Of a stretch of DNA of 64,000 nucleotides, positions 8,221 through 19,100 are shown one piece after another (position 1 is the stretch's first letter; the number at the start of each line of letters is the position of its first letter). Below the pieces are notes generated by a model. It was not told the origin of the DNA and made no database searches. It was given only the letters and a program-made list of their open reading frames with translations. Position numbers and translations under genes: made by a program. Origin of the DNA: UBA5072 sp041737175 (lineage in GTDB: Bacteria; Bacteroidota; Bacteroidia; Bacteroidales; UBA10428); assembly GCA_041737175.1 (NCBI GenBank), contig JBGSSF010000003.1:62001-126000 (forward strand), given 5' to 3'.

Positions 8221-9603
8221 ATGGTAAATGGCAGCGTTCCCAAAAAAGTAATAAACAGTTTTAAAAACGCAATTCCTTACATGCTTGTCCTGCTCTTACT
8301 GGTTGGTGTACCCATGCTTTTTTTGAATTACCAGGCTAAACACAGCGGCATGACCTGGGGCGGGGTCATTAAAAGGATTATGACAAAGACAGGTGATAAA
8401 GAGGTAGGATCGGAAAGCATTGCTGGCAGGAAAATTGATTTTCTGAATCCCAGGCCCATCGGTCAGGGATTTACAGAACCACCTCTTATTTCTCATCTTC
8501 AGGTAAACGATCTCGATAATGACAGCCTGCTCGATGTATTGGTATGTGATGCCAAGAGCAATTCCGTCAACTGGATCAGGCAATATCCGTTGGACACTTA
8601 TACAGAATCTGTGCTTTCAGGTGAACTGAATGCCCCTGCACATATACAGGCAATCGATTTTGACAGTGATGGTGATCAGGACCTGATGGTAGCTGTTTTG
8701 GGCATGCTGTTCCCGAACAATGACAAGATTGGTTCAGTTGTCATACTGGAAAATGACGGAAAGTGCAATTTCAGCAAACATGTTATTGTAGAAAAGATTG
8801 CGCGGGTGTCTGACGTGCGGGCAGGCGACCTGGACAATGACGGGGATATGGACCTGGCCGTTGCACAGTTTGGTTATGATGACGGGGAAACACGCTGGAT
8901 TGAAAATCTGGGCAACTGGAAATTCGAAAGCCATATACTCCAGAACCTGTCAGGTCCCATCAATGTGGAAATCCTGGATATCGATAAAGATAATGATATG
9001 GATATCATTTCTTTGGTAAGTCAGGAATGGGAAGAAATTTATTGCTATGTCAATGATGGGAAAGGTGTCTTCCAGCCCAACCTTCTGTATGGATCGAGTA
9101 ACCAGGACTTCGGATCCAGTGGCATTTACATAACCGATGTTGACCAGGATGGTGACGATGATATCCTTTACACCAATGGGGATGCATTTGATTATATTCC
9201 GCCCCAGGGAAGACCATGGCATGGTGTTCAATGGCTTGAGAATAAAGGAGGCCTGAAATTCGAGTACCACAGGATTTGCACTTTTACAGGGGCCTACAAC
9301 GCGAGACCTTATGATATTGATGACGACGGAGACCTGGATCTTTTTTCTGTAAGTGCTTTTAATTTATGGGATAAACCTGAATCCCAGAGTTTCATCTGGA
9401 TTGAAAATACAGGAAACATGCAATTCATAAGGCATGATATAACAAATAATCCGACTCACATCATTACCCTTGAACTGGGGGATTTTAACAGGGACGGACT
9501 GATGGATATGGTGTCAGGAAACATGCATACCTATCCGCCATACGACCGTATGAGCAGAATTACACTCTGGACCAACAACGGAGGATTGTCAAAAAAACAG
9601 TAG
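8221..9603 (+). CDS. FG-GAP/VCBS repeat protein with N-terminal membrane anchor
   Basis: A 460-residue protein with one hydrophobic segment near residues 18-36, then about seven FG-GAP/VCBS-type repeats. Each carries a calcium-binding-like Asp-x-Asp-x-Asp-Gly-x-x-Asp core, for example DFDSDGDQDL, DLDNDGDMDL and DIDDDGDLDL. Such repeats fold into a beta-propeller on the outside of the cell and usually mediate binding. It is divergent from the cupredoxin iron-sulfur gene and 35 bases upstream of a TPR-like gene on the same strand. No enzymatic motif is visible; the ligand is unknown. Confidence 0.85.
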   Translation: MVNGSVPKKVINSFKNAIPYMLVLLLLVGVPMLFLNYQAKHSGMTWGGVIKRIMTKTGDKEVGSESIAGRKIDFLNPRPIGQGFTEPPLISHLQVNDLDNDSLLDVLVCDAKSNSVNWIRQYPLDTYTESVLSGELNAPAHIQAIDFDSDGDQDLMVAVLGMLFPNNDKIGSVVILENDGKCNFSKHVIVEKIARVSDVRAGDLDNDGDMDLAVAQFGYDDGETRWIENLGNWKFESHILQNLSGPINVEILDIDKDNDMDIISLVSQEWEEIYCYVNDGKGVFQPNLLYGSSNQDFGSSGIYITDVDQDGDDDILYTNGDAFDYIPPQGRPWHGVQWLENKGGLKFEYHRICTFTGAYNARPYDIDDDGDLDLFSVSAFNLWDKPESQSFIWIENTGNMQFIRHDITNNPTHIITLELGDFNRDGLMDMVSGNMHTYPPYDRMSRITLWTNNGGLSKKQ

Positions 9604-9623
9604 CTGAAAATAAACTTTAGCAG

Positions 9624-9631
9624 TACTTTTG
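9624..9631 (+). promoter_or_regulatory. Possible Bacteroidota -7 box at the start of the TPR-like gene
   Basis: TACTTTTG fits TAnnTTTG but ends only seven bases before the ATG at 9639, so a transcript from it would be nearly leaderless. No -33 element is visible. Confidence 0.25.
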
Positions 9632-9638
9632 AACGGTC

Positions 9639-10751
9639 ATGAAGTATAGCAAAAAAGTTGGGTTGTTATACCCTGCGTTGATCATCATGTTTGGATTATC
9701 AATGCAGGCGCAGGTCTTAAAGGATACTTCCACTTTCAGACTGATGTGCAGAGGTGTGGATTACATCTATGATCAGCAATTCATTCAGGCCCGGGAAGTA
9801 TACAATCAAATCGAGACAAAGTATCCGGGCCATCCCATCAACTATGTTTACAGGGGCCTGATAACTTATTGGGAGCACTACCCGTTGGTTCCATCATCTC
9901 CCAACCATGAGTCTTTTGAAAATGATCTGTGGAAGGCTATTGAAATATGTGAAGAGAAATCCCATCCGGCTGACGAAGCCGAATACCTGTTGACGAATCT
10001 GGGAGCCAGGGGATTGTTGCTTTTGTATTATGCTGATAATGATGAGAGCATGGACGTCATTTCCCTGGCCTCCGGCACCTATCAATACTTAAAACAGGCA
10101 TTCGGTTATACCAGTACATACGGTGATTTTTATTTTTTCACCGGTCTCTACAATTATTACAGGGAAGCCTACCCGGAAGCTCACCCGGTTTATAAGCCGC
10201 TTGCCTTTCTTTTTCCAAAGGGGGACAAGGTTAAAGGGCTGAAAGAGCTACAGATCGCCTCAAAAAAAGCCATCGTACTTAAAGCAGAAGCCTTTTCCTT
10301 TCTGGCCGGAATTTATATCAGTTTCGAGAACAATTTTGAACAGGCTTATAAATTCAGTAAAACACTTCATGAATTATACCCGCGTAATATGCAATATATG
10401 GCGGTTTACATTAAAAACCTGCTCCTTGTAAAACAGTACAGCGAAGCTGAAAGCATGATCAATTCAAGCCGAAAGAACAGCAATAACGCCTACTTTCAGG
10501 CACAGCTGTCAATTCTGAATGGAATCCTGTTCGAGAAAAAGTACAATAACCTGAAGCAGGCACAGACCTATTATTCCCGGGGATTAAAGGACATGTCCCC
10601 GTTTGGAGAATTTGGCAATGAATTCAAGGCCTATGCCTATTTCGGCCTGAGCCGTATCAGCGAAGCAAATGGTGATAAGCATTACAAAAAGCTTTACAGA
10701 AAACAGGCCATGGATCTGGCGGCCTTTAAGAAAGTGAATTTCGATGAATAA
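9639..10751 (+). CDS. Exported TPR-like hypothetical protein
   Basis: A 370-residue protein with a clear signal peptide (Lys-rich start, hydrophobic core, cleavage near Met-Gln-Ala-Gln at about 24). The rest is helical with repeated Ala/Tyr/Leu patterns, such as Phe-Ile-Gln-Ala-Arg-Glu-Val-Tyr-Asn and later Gln-Ala-Gln-Thr-Tyr-Tyr. This resembles degenerate tetratricopeptide repeats in a periplasmic scaffold. It follows the FG-GAP gene by 35 bases, so the two may be co-transcribed. The gene is convergent with the ABC-2 permease; only two bases separate the stops. No specific function is recognised. Confidence 0.65.
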   Translation: MKYSKKVGLLYPALIIMFGLSMQAQVLKDTSTFRLMCRGVDYIYDQQFIQAREVYNQIETKYPGHPINYVYRGLITYWEHYPLVPSSPNHESFENDLWKAIEICEEKSHPADEAEYLLTNLGARGLLLLYYADNDESMDVISLASGTYQYLKQAFGYTSTYGDFYFFTGLYNYYREAYPEAHPVYKPLAFLFPKGDKVKGLKELQIASKKAIVLKAEAFSFLAGIYISFENNFEQAYKFSKTLHELYPRNMQYMAVYIKNLLLVKQYSEAESMINSSRKNSNNAYFQAQLSILNGILFEKKYNNLKQAQTYYSRGLKDMSPFGEFGNEFKAYAYFGLSRISEANGDKHYKKLYRKQAMDLAAFKKVNFDE

Positions 10752-10753
10752 AT

Positions 10754-11479
10754 TCAGACAAATTTCTCTCTCTGCTGGAGATTCATCAATCCCCACAACA
10801 GCGCAATGATGGATCCGATTCCCAGTATTAGCCGGTTCTGATGTACCACGTTCATCCACACGGAGAGGTTCATATCTACAGGCACATTGTAAGGATTTAA
10901 AAACAGGTTCCACTTGCTTTTCTCGAGCGGTTCATTCATGATGAAAAACACCAGGCCGATGATGATCATGACGACCGCTGCACCATTGCCATTCCGGATG
11001 ATTGTGGTGAACATAAAGGTAAGACAGGCCAGAAAAAACAATGGACTCATGAGCTGAACCACCATTTTCAGAATGGGTATCTGAACGATGGAAAACCAGG
11101 AAAACGCTGACATCAGCAGCAACAAAAAAACAAGCAGGAGCATGGACATGACAAAACGCAAAACATATACCTTGTACCGGTAATCCGGCACCCCGAAAAT
11201 GATCTCGAGCATACGGGTATCCTTATCGTTCTGAATATTATATACCACAGGGTAAAACATAATCAATACACCCGGAAATAGCAACAGGTCGTAAATATCA
11301 TAGGTATCAATCGAGTTATCAGAGAAAAGCATAATGCCTACTATCACCAGGAAAAACAACCATGCTGCAATCAGAAAATAAATGAACCGACCTGAAAATA
11401 CTATTTTCAGATTGTATGATGCTATGGTATAGAGTAATCTTAAGCGTTCCGGTATTTTCATGGTGCCTCTATTTTTCAT
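10754..11479 (-). CDS. ABC-2-type transporter permease
   Basis: A 241-residue membrane protein with about six helices and the ABC-2 pattern: an N-terminal amphipathic stretch, a helix near 32-52, a short loop, then hydrophobic helices to the C-terminus. Loop residues Asn-Asp-Lys-Asp-Thr-Arg-Met resemble the cytosolic coupling region of these permeases. It is the last gene of the minus-strand export operon. Its start overlaps the end of the RND-ABC fusion gene by 11 bases, so the fused ATPase domain upstream is its likely energy source. The substrate is unknown. Confidence 0.78.
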   Translation of the reverse strand: MKNRGTMKIPERLRLLYTIASYNLKIVFSGRFIYFLIAAWLFFLVIVGIMLFSDNSIDTYDIYDLLLFPGVLIMFYPVVYNIQNDKDTRMLEIIFGVPDYRYKVYVLRFVMSMLLLVFLLLLMSAFSWFSIVQIPILKMVVQLMSPLFFLACLTFMFTTIIRNGNGAAVVMIIIGLVFFIMNEPLEKSKWNLFLNPYNVPVDMNLSVWMNVVHQNRLILGIGSIIALLWGLMNLQQREKFV

Positions 11480-14400
11480 GAAGTAAACACAGGTAAGCGT
11501 CCTCCAGGTTTGCCTTCACCGTATGAGCGCCCTCAACCGGGCATTCATCGGCCATACAGCGTACGCGGATGTTATCGCCATCCCGCATATGATGAATGAT
11601 CACATACCTGTCTTTTAATGCTTCGAAGGTTGCCATGCCAACATCGGCCATCCATACCTTGCCCTGGGCAATGTGTGCCATCTCCACCGGTTCACCCAGG
11701 TAAACCAGCTCCCCGCTCCTTACCACCGCTACCTGGTTACACGAACTGGCAACATCCTCGATGATGTGTGTAGAGAATATCACGATACGATCGCGGCTTA
11801 ATTCCACAAGCAGATTGCGGAAACGTATGCGCTCCCTCGGATCCAACCCGGAAGTGGGCTCATCCACCACCAAAATCCTGGGCAGATGAAGGAGAATCTG
11901 GGCAATCCCAATTCGCTGTTTCATCCCACCGGAGTATGAACCCAGTTTTTCATGCTTATGACTTGCCATGTGAACCGCGTTCAGTACATATTCAATGCGG
12001 GCTTCCCGCTGTTCACGGTTGTACAGCTTCTTCAAAATGCCCATATAATTCAAAAACTCCCAGGCTGTCAGATTTTCGTAAACGCCGAATTCCTGGGGAA
12101 GATACCCGATCAAACCCTGCAATTCTTCCCGTTTTACTTTGGTGTCAATACCATTGATGGTTATCTGGCCGTAACTTGGTTCCAGAATTCCGCAAACGAT
12201 GCGCATGAGGGTTGATTTACCGGCCCCATTGGGTCCCAATAATCCAAACATACCATGTTCAATTTTAAAGGAAACTCCCTTTAAAGCTTTAAAAGGTATT
12301 CTTTTACGGCCGATCAAGGGCACCAGCTTTACCATGCGGTAGAATGCCTTCCGCGGTCCTTTGAATCTTCCCTGGAGACGGTTGATGTTAATCTGTTCCC
12401 GATATAACTTATCCGACGTCACCTTGATGAGCAGCAATAAATACCAGATAACAGCTGCCGGTATTAACAGTCCGATCAATTTGTATTTCTGATAAAATAA
12501 AATCAGCATAAGGAGCGGCATTCCCCAGTATACCCCAGTATATAACCCATTGAGGAGACGCTGTGGCCATTTTCTTGCTCCTGCTCCGGAGAGCTTCAAA
12601 GCAAATTCTTTCACAGGTGAAACTGCCCCGAGCACCATCAGGTACAAACCGACAGGAAGCAGAAAATACCAGAAACCATTTTCAAGATAGAAATAGATAA
12701 AATAGATCACAAAACCTATCAACGGCAAAAGCCATAACAAATAGTCAAAATCTTTCCAGCTGTTGACCGTTCTTGCCAACCCAAGGCGCTGCCTGATCCG
12801 CAATCCTGATTTCCATTCTCTCACAAACCGGCTGTCCCGGTCGTAGATTTTTACCAGGTTACGCACGTGAATATACAATGGTGTGGACTCATCAATCAGT
12901 TTTTCATTGGCTTTCCGCAAACTGTTTTTAATAAAATACAGTGTGGCGGGTGTAAGGATAATCAGCAGCAGAAAATCGATAATTTTCCATACGAGGGCAT
13001 CTACTTCTGTGAATATCAGAAAACTTCCTCCAAGATAGACCATCATGATCATCAACTTTTCCTGCCACCTTCGGAGAAATATCCAATGCAATGCAGTATG
13101 AATTCCTGTATTGAGTGTGGGAATGAAAACCAGTGTCAGCAGTGTGCTCAGACCAAGACCTCCGATGATGGTTATGGCGAAGGGTGCGCCAATCTCAGTG
13201 ACATACTCGGCCTTGCCCATAGCAAGAGGAAACAGTGCAATGATAGTTGTAAGTGATGTGATCAGTATGGGCCGGACCCTGGCAAGTCCCGCCATCATTA
13301 AAGAACGGGATGTTCCGTATCCCCGCTTCATCAAAACATTGGCGTAATCGAGCAGGATAATCCCATTGTTTACAACAATTCCGATCAGTATTACAAAGCC
13401 GGTCAGGGTATTGGCATTGAGAAGTGAATTCCCGGTAAGGATAAGGGCAATCAATGATCCGGTTGCTGCCAGCGGAATGGCAAACAAGATAACCACCGGT
13501 CTGCTGAATGACTCAAAAACAGAGGCCAGGATCATATAAATCAGGATCAGGGAAGCCAAGATTAGAAAGCGGAAATCACTTAAATCCTGCTGCTCATGTA
13601 TAACCTCAAGTGTCACACCCGATGGAATTGCCATATTACTTAAAAGGGACTCCACTTCGAGCCTCGAGGTGGTCAGCAGATCCTTGTCATCCCTTACCTG
13701 CCTGATAAAGGTATATTCTACCTCAAGTTGTTTGGCCTGGTTAATGCGTTTGATGGTGGGAGCGCCCTCCGTGATACTGAAGGAACTTATGTTTTGCAGC
13801 TCGAATTCCGCATCATTCCTGCCTTTAACAGTAAGCTTCTTTAAATCGCCCAGATTTCTTTCGGTTTGTTCGGCAGGAGTTTCAGTGCGTATTTGAATAT
13901 CATACTCCTCGGTGCCCTGTTTAAACTGAACTCCCGATGAAAACTCGTGCGGGAATGAGCCCAGCTCGGTGAGTACAGTGACTGCCTGGATATCATACAA
14001 GGCCATGATCTGCTTATCGAAGTTTAACAAAACTTCGGGCCGGGCAGAGGGTATGTTGATATTTACCATTTCAACGGACTGCTGCTGGGTGAGATAATAT
14101 TTTACCAGATTGGCCTGGGTTACCAACTGCTCGTAATCCTCTCCCTTGATGATTACTTTTTCGGCCTCTGAGCCTATTCCCAGTATGCCTTCCATGCCGC
14201 CATCCATATCACCGCCCTCTCCTCCGAAACGTCGCGCCGAAGCGGGAGGTTCCCAGCTGAAGCTTCCTGGTTCCAATCCGGACATGCTGTTCATAATTTC
14301 CTGCTTGATCTTGGGGACTGAATAATTCCTGACTTTTCTGTATTCCTTTTCCAGCACAATGGTTATTTGGGCTTCCTCTTCATAAATCTGGCTGATAATG

Positions 14401-16172
14401 TCCTTTTTTTCCTTCAGGTTCTCCAGTCGTTTCTCTGCATCTGCCACCAATAGGTCCGTATTGTCGAGGGTAGTACCGCCCGGCATGGTAACATAAAGTG
14501 CCAGCTCAATGATCTCCGGTTCCTGTGTTTTTATGAAACTCAAACCCAGACTTATGAGCAGGGTAGCAAAAAAAACGCCGAGGGCACCCAACGCAGTTCC
14601 TGCAGGATTCCGCATACAGGTTTTAAGGATTACGCGGTAAACCTGCATGAGCCTGTTATGGAAGGCTATTGCGCTGAAACTCTCTGCCTGTTTTCCACCG
14701 CGATGCTTCAGTATTGTGTGGGTGATCATGGGGATAAGCAGCATGGCTACCACCAATGAAACCAGCAGTGTAGATATGATGGACACACCTATGTGTTTAC
14801 CCAGAATAGCAACTAAAAAATTCTTCGAAAAAGCAAAAGGAAGGAATACCACTACCGTGGTGAGTGTGGCTGCAAAGATAGATCGCCAGACTTCTGTTGT
14901 TCCCTGTATTACTGCCTTATCGGTATCGACTTTTTGAGAGGCCAGGCGGTATATGTTTTCCATGACCACCACGCTGTTATCGAGCAGCATACCGATAGCA
15001 AGGGCCATACCCAGGAGTGTCAGGCTGTTGATGGAAATGCCGGCAGCGTAAAAGAAATTGAAAGCAACATAAATGGATATGGGCATTGCCAAACCGATAG
15101 CCAGCACCAACCTCAGATTCTTTAAAAAGATCCAGAGGATAAAAATAGCCAGGATACCGCCGACCAAAGCCAGTTGAATGATCTGGTCGATATTGCGTTC
15201 CATACGTTCCGCTGAATTATTCTGGATTACAATTTCAATATCGTTGTCAGACAGGTCCTTGTTTAGCTCTGAAATTTCGTCCTTGACCCGGTCTGCCAGG
15301 TCAATCATATTCGACTGGGTATCACGGGTCAGTTGTATTGTCACGGCCTCTTTGCCGTTCACCCGGCTGTAGGAGTCCTGGTTCTTAAATCCAAACCGTA
15401 TGTCAGCAACATCCTTTAATATGACGGATCCCTGCTCCCTTACTATTAATTCACTGATGACTGACAGATCTGAGAACTCAGCAACCACATTGACAAACAC
15501 CATTCGGTTCTCCTGGGTGACCATGCCTGCAAATGCCCGTGCCCTGCTGTTCTGGTTAAGCACATTCCGGATGGTGGCTGCTGTAATCCCGTAAGATTTG
15601 CAGATCTCGTCCCTGAGCCTTATCTCAACCGACTTTTCACGACCCCCAAAAACAGCCACATTGGCAATACCATTTACGTTCAGCAGCCTGTTGTATATAT
15701 CCCTGTTCACAACCTGGCGTACGCGGTCCACTCCTCCTCCACCCCTTACCTGTAAGGTCATGAGGTTATTATTGAGCATTTCCATATCGAACCGCAGGGC
15801 CTGAACATAAAAATCGGAAGGAATGTTGTTTTTTACTTCCTCTACCTTTTCCAGCAATTTCAGGTAGGCGATCTTAATATCCGTATTCTGCCGGTAGGAT
15901 ATCTGAATAAAAGCCTGCTGCTGATCCACCGTGGATTCAATTTTTTCCACGCCCTTCAATGTCCCGATGGCACCTTCCAGTGGAATAACAGCCTGGTTCT
16001 CGATGTATTTCGGGTCCATTTCGAGACTGGTACCGATCTGAACGAAAAGATAAGGGATCTGCGTATTGGGAAGCAGTTCAACCGGCAGCTGGCGGTAAGA
16101 AAACACTCCCAGCATTGCCAGCCCGGCAAATAACATGGCGATAAGAACCTTACGTTTGATGATGAAATGCAT
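11469..16172 (-). CDS. RND efflux permease fused to an ABC transporter ATPase domain
   Basis: A 1567-residue chimera. Residues 1 to about 1030 are a complete HAE1/AcrB-type RND pump: the N-terminal helix, two porter-domain halves, and TM4 with Gly-Met-Leu-Leu-Asp-Asn containing the proton-relay Asp. An extra region of about 220 residues follows with roughly six more hydrophobic helices. Residues about 1290-1567 are an ABC ATPase: Walker A GPNGAGKS near 1313, signature Ser-Gly-Gly-Met-Lys-Gln near 1412, Walker B Leu-Val-Val-Asp-Glu-Pro near 1433, and His loop Ser-Thr-His-Ile. The frame is continuous, so this is a true fusion in the sequence given. It lies 9 bases after the other RND gene and overlaps the ABC-2 permease. 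It may couple an ABC half-transporter physically to a tripartite pump. Confidence 0.9.
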   Translation of the reverse strand: MHFIIKRKVLIAMLFAGLAMLGVFSYRQLPVELLPNTQIPYLFVQIGTSLEMDPKYIENQAVIPLEGAIGTLKGVEKIESTVDQQQAFIQISYRQNTDIKIAYLKLLEKVEEVKNNIPSDFYVQALRFDMEMLNNNLMTLQVRGGGGVDRVRQVVNRDIYNRLLNVNGIANVAVFGGREKSVEIRLRDEICKSYGITAATIRNVLNQNSRARAFAGMVTQENRMVFVNVVAEFSDLSVISELIVREQGSVILKDVADIRFGFKNQDSYSRVNGKEAVTIQLTRDTQSNMIDLADRVKDEISELNKDLSDNDIEIVIQNNSAERMERNIDQIIQLALVGGILAIFILWIFLKNLRLVLAIGLAMPISIYVAFNFFYAAGISINSLTLLGMALAIGMLLDNSVVVMENIYRLASQKVDTDKAVIQGTTEVWRSIFAATLTTVVVFLPFAFSKNFLVAILGKHIGVSIISTLLVSLVVAMLLIPMITHTILKHRGGKQAESFSAIAFHNRLMQVYRVILKTCMRNPAGTALGALGVFFATLLISLGLSFIKTQEPEIIELALYVTMPGGTTLDNTDLLVADAEKRLENLKEKKDIISQIYEEEAQITIVLEKEYRKVRNYSVPKIKQEIMNSMSGLEPGSFSWEPPASARRFGGEGGDMDGGMEGILGIGSEAEKVIIKGEDYEQLVTQANLVKYYLTQQQSVEMVNINIPSARPEVLLNFDKQIMALYDIQAVTVLTELGSFPHEFSSGVQFKQGTEEYDIQIRTETPAEQTERNLGDLKKLTVKGRNDAEFELQNISSFSITEGAPTIKRINQAKQLEVEYTFIRQVRDDKDLLTTSRLEVESLLSNMAIPSGVTLEVIHEQQDLSDFRFLILASLILIYMILASVFESFSRPVVILFAIPLAATGSLIALILTGNSLLNANTLTGFVILIGIVVNNGIILLDYANVLMKRGYGTSRSLMMAGLARVRPILITSLTTIIALFPLAMGKAEYVTEIGAPFAITIIGGLGLSTLLTLVFIPTLNTGIHTALHWIFLRRWQEKLMIMMVYLGGSFLIFTEVDALVWKIIDFLLLIILTPATLYFIKNSLRKANEKLIDESTPLYIHVRNLVKIYDRDSRFVREWKSGLRIRQRLGLARTVNSWKDFDYLLWLLPLIGFVIYFIYFYLENGFWYFLLPVGLYLMVLGAVSPVKEFALKLSGAGARKWPQRLLNGLYTGVYWGMPLLMLILFYQKYKLIGLLIPAAVIWYLLLLIKVTSDKLYREQININRLQGRFKGPRKAFYRMVKLVPLIGRKRIPFKALKGVSFKIEHGMFGLLGPNGAGKSTLMRIVCGILEPSYGQITINGIDTKVKREELQGLIGYLPQEFGVYENLTAWEFLNYMGILKKLYNREQREARIEYVLNAVHMASHKHEKLGSYSGGMKQRIGIAQILLHLPRILVVDEPTSGLDPRERIRFRNLLVELSRDRIVIFSTHIIEDVASSCNQVAVVRSGELVYLGEPVEMAHIAQGKVWMADVGMATFEALKDRYVIIHHMRDGDNIRVRCMADECPVEGAHTVKANLEDAYLCLLHEK

Positions 16173-16181
16173 GGCTACAAA

Positions 16182-19100
16182 TTAAACTACTGCAGGTTCA
16201 GAAGCCTTCTTTTTACGGTCGAAAATATAATATACACAGGGTATTACTATCAGGGACATCACGGTAGACGCTGTTAAACCTGCTATTAATGCGATCGCCA
16301 GAGGTGAACGAAGTGCTGCGCTTTCTCCCAGTCCCAGTGTAAGAGGCAACAAACCCAGGATGGAGGAGAAACTGGTCATAAGTATCGGCCTGATTCTGTT
16401 TTGTGCACCTTTCAGGATAGCCTCACGCAAGGAATAACCCTCCTCCCTGAACTGATTGATGGCGTCCACCAGAATGATGGAATTATTCACAGCAATCCCG
16501 CCAAGCATGATGATCCCGATATAGGCCATGATGTTCAGGGATTTGCCCAGCAGGAAAAAGGCCCATATTGAACCTGCACCTGCAAGGGGTATGGTGAGCA
16601 ATACCGTAAAGGGGTGAATAAGTGATTCGAATTGTGAAGCCATGACCATGTATACCAATACGATGGAAAGTAGTAAAGCGAATCCCAGACTCGACATGGC
16701 ATCTTGCCGTTTTTGCTCCTCGCCGGTAATATGAATGGTGTATTCAGCCGGCGGTGTTACGTTGGTTAATCGTTTCTGCACTTTCTCAATCACCTTATCA
16801 AAGGCGACAGTTCTGTCAACATCAGCCGTGACAGTTCCCACGCGATTCTGATTGTTGCGAAGCAGTTGCTTTGGGGATACCGATCTTTCAATCCGGGCTA
16901 CCTCATACAAAGGGACATCTCTTTGTCCGCCCTTTAATGTGATACTGTTGAATTCTGCCAGACTGATTTCCGGTAATCTCACAGTAATGTCATTCATTTC
17001 TCCTGCATCATCAAACTTACCGGCCGCTTTCCCCATAAGTTTATCCTTTAACTGAGCGGCAATCGCATCAGCAGTCAGGTTATACATCGAGGCTGCATAC
17101 CTGTCAATGATGACATCAACCTCAGGAGCACCTTCCTCGATGCTGGTTTTCAGGTTATAAATCTCGGGGATACCGGAAAGCATCTCCTTGATTTCTTTTG
17201 TCAATGTGTCCAGCACAGTAATATCTCTTCCGGTAACCTCCACCATCAGGGGCGATTCATCGGTTCCAAGGGTAGATTCGAGCGCAGTTTCATTCTGCAC
17301 CACTGTCACTTCTGCATCGGGCAGGTTTTGCGTAAGTTCACTGACCTGGGCGATGATTTCAGCGGAATGCTTAACAACCGATGATTTAAGCCGGATCTTA
17401 ACCAAAGCCGTATTTTCACTTTGAAATACTGATCTTTCGGAATTTGAACTGCCCGTTGGTCCTACCTGGCTGTATATGATTTCAGCCCTGTCCCCCAATA
17501 CCTCCGTGAGCATGGCTTCCAAGGTCTTAACCAGGCCTTCGGTTCGCTGCAATTGCGTGCCCTCTTTCAGTTTGATTTCCAGGCTGAATTCATTGGTGCA
17601 GCCCTGGGGTATATACTCATTGCCAACGTATGGCAATATAAAGGCTGTTCCGATAAGGATCGCCACGGCGATGATAACCACCCTGCCCCGGTTATCGATC
17701 AGGCGTGACAGGAAAGAAGTATACCAGCTGAAGCGGAGTGATTTAGTGGCCGTAACCGTGCTTCGTTTGGTATACATTGTATTGAACAGCATAGGAATAA
17801 TCAGGATAGCCACGATCAGTGAAATTACCTGCGTAAATGCCACTGTCCATGCCTGATCTTTAAACAGGGCTCCCGATGCGCCATGAAGGTAAACAATCGG
17901 CAGAAAAACAACTATGGCGGTTAAGGTGGAAGAAATAATGGCACCTCCGACCTGTGATGTTCCTTTAATGCAGGAATCCTTCACAGATTGCCCCGTTTCC
18001 AGGTTCCGGAAAATATTTTCCACGATGACAATGGCATTGTCAACCAGCATACCCGCGCCCAGTGCAAGACCGCCGATTGTCATAATATTCAGGGATAATC
18101 CTGTGAAATACATCACCACGAAAGTGGCAATGATGGAGATGGGCAGGACGATAGCGACTATTAAGGTAAGGCTGGTCCGCCTAAGGAATACGTAAAGGAC
18201 AATAATCGAGAACAAGGCACCCAGAAAAGCGGTATCGCGCAATTCCCTGATGGCATTCCTGATAAAGGATGCCTGATTCTGAACAATGGTAAACTCATAG
18301 CCAGGTAATGCTTTCCGGATGGTTTCAAAAGATTTGTTGAGTTCTTCAACAGCCTTTACAGTATTGTAACTGGTTTCTTTATAGATGGAAAGCCCGACGC
18401 ATCGTTTGCCATTGACCCGGACGATATTCTCAGGCTCTTTGTTGGTGAAACTTACACGGGCGACATCGCGAAGAAAGACGGGAACGCGGTCCGCGGAAGT
18501 GGCAGTGGAAGTAACAGTGGCAGCAGCAGTGGAAGATTGCTTGTAAGTTACCACTATGTTGTTCAAGTCGTTTTCATCCGCAAGCAGTGAAGTTCCTTTG
18601 ATGATGTATCGTTTTCCCATCTCCACAATGCTTCCGCCGGAAACATTCCGGTTCATGCTCGTGATCTGCTGAACAAGATTGTCTGTGGTAAGTCCGTATG
18701 CGTTCAAACGGTATGGATCTGTCTCCACAACGATTTCTCTTTCTTCGGTACCTGTTAGCACAACATCTGCAACTCCTTCGAGACGTATCAGCTCGTTCCG
18801 GATGTAGTTATCCCCTGTCCTGCGTAATTCATTCATATCGGTGATGTCAGGATGATACATCGCCATGATCATAACCGGTGAAGCATTCGGATCATGCTGG
18901 GTGATCACAAACTCATCCACGCCGTCCTGTTGTCCATAGCTGGTCAATGCTTTCTGCAAATCCAGGAAAGCATCGTCCATATCGGTCCCCCAGTTATACT
19001 CCACCTTAACCCGGGCAGCCCCTACCATGCAGGTGGATGCCACCTGGGAAACACCTTTTAATCGCATGGCATGCGATTCAATTCCCTCGACATACTGTTT

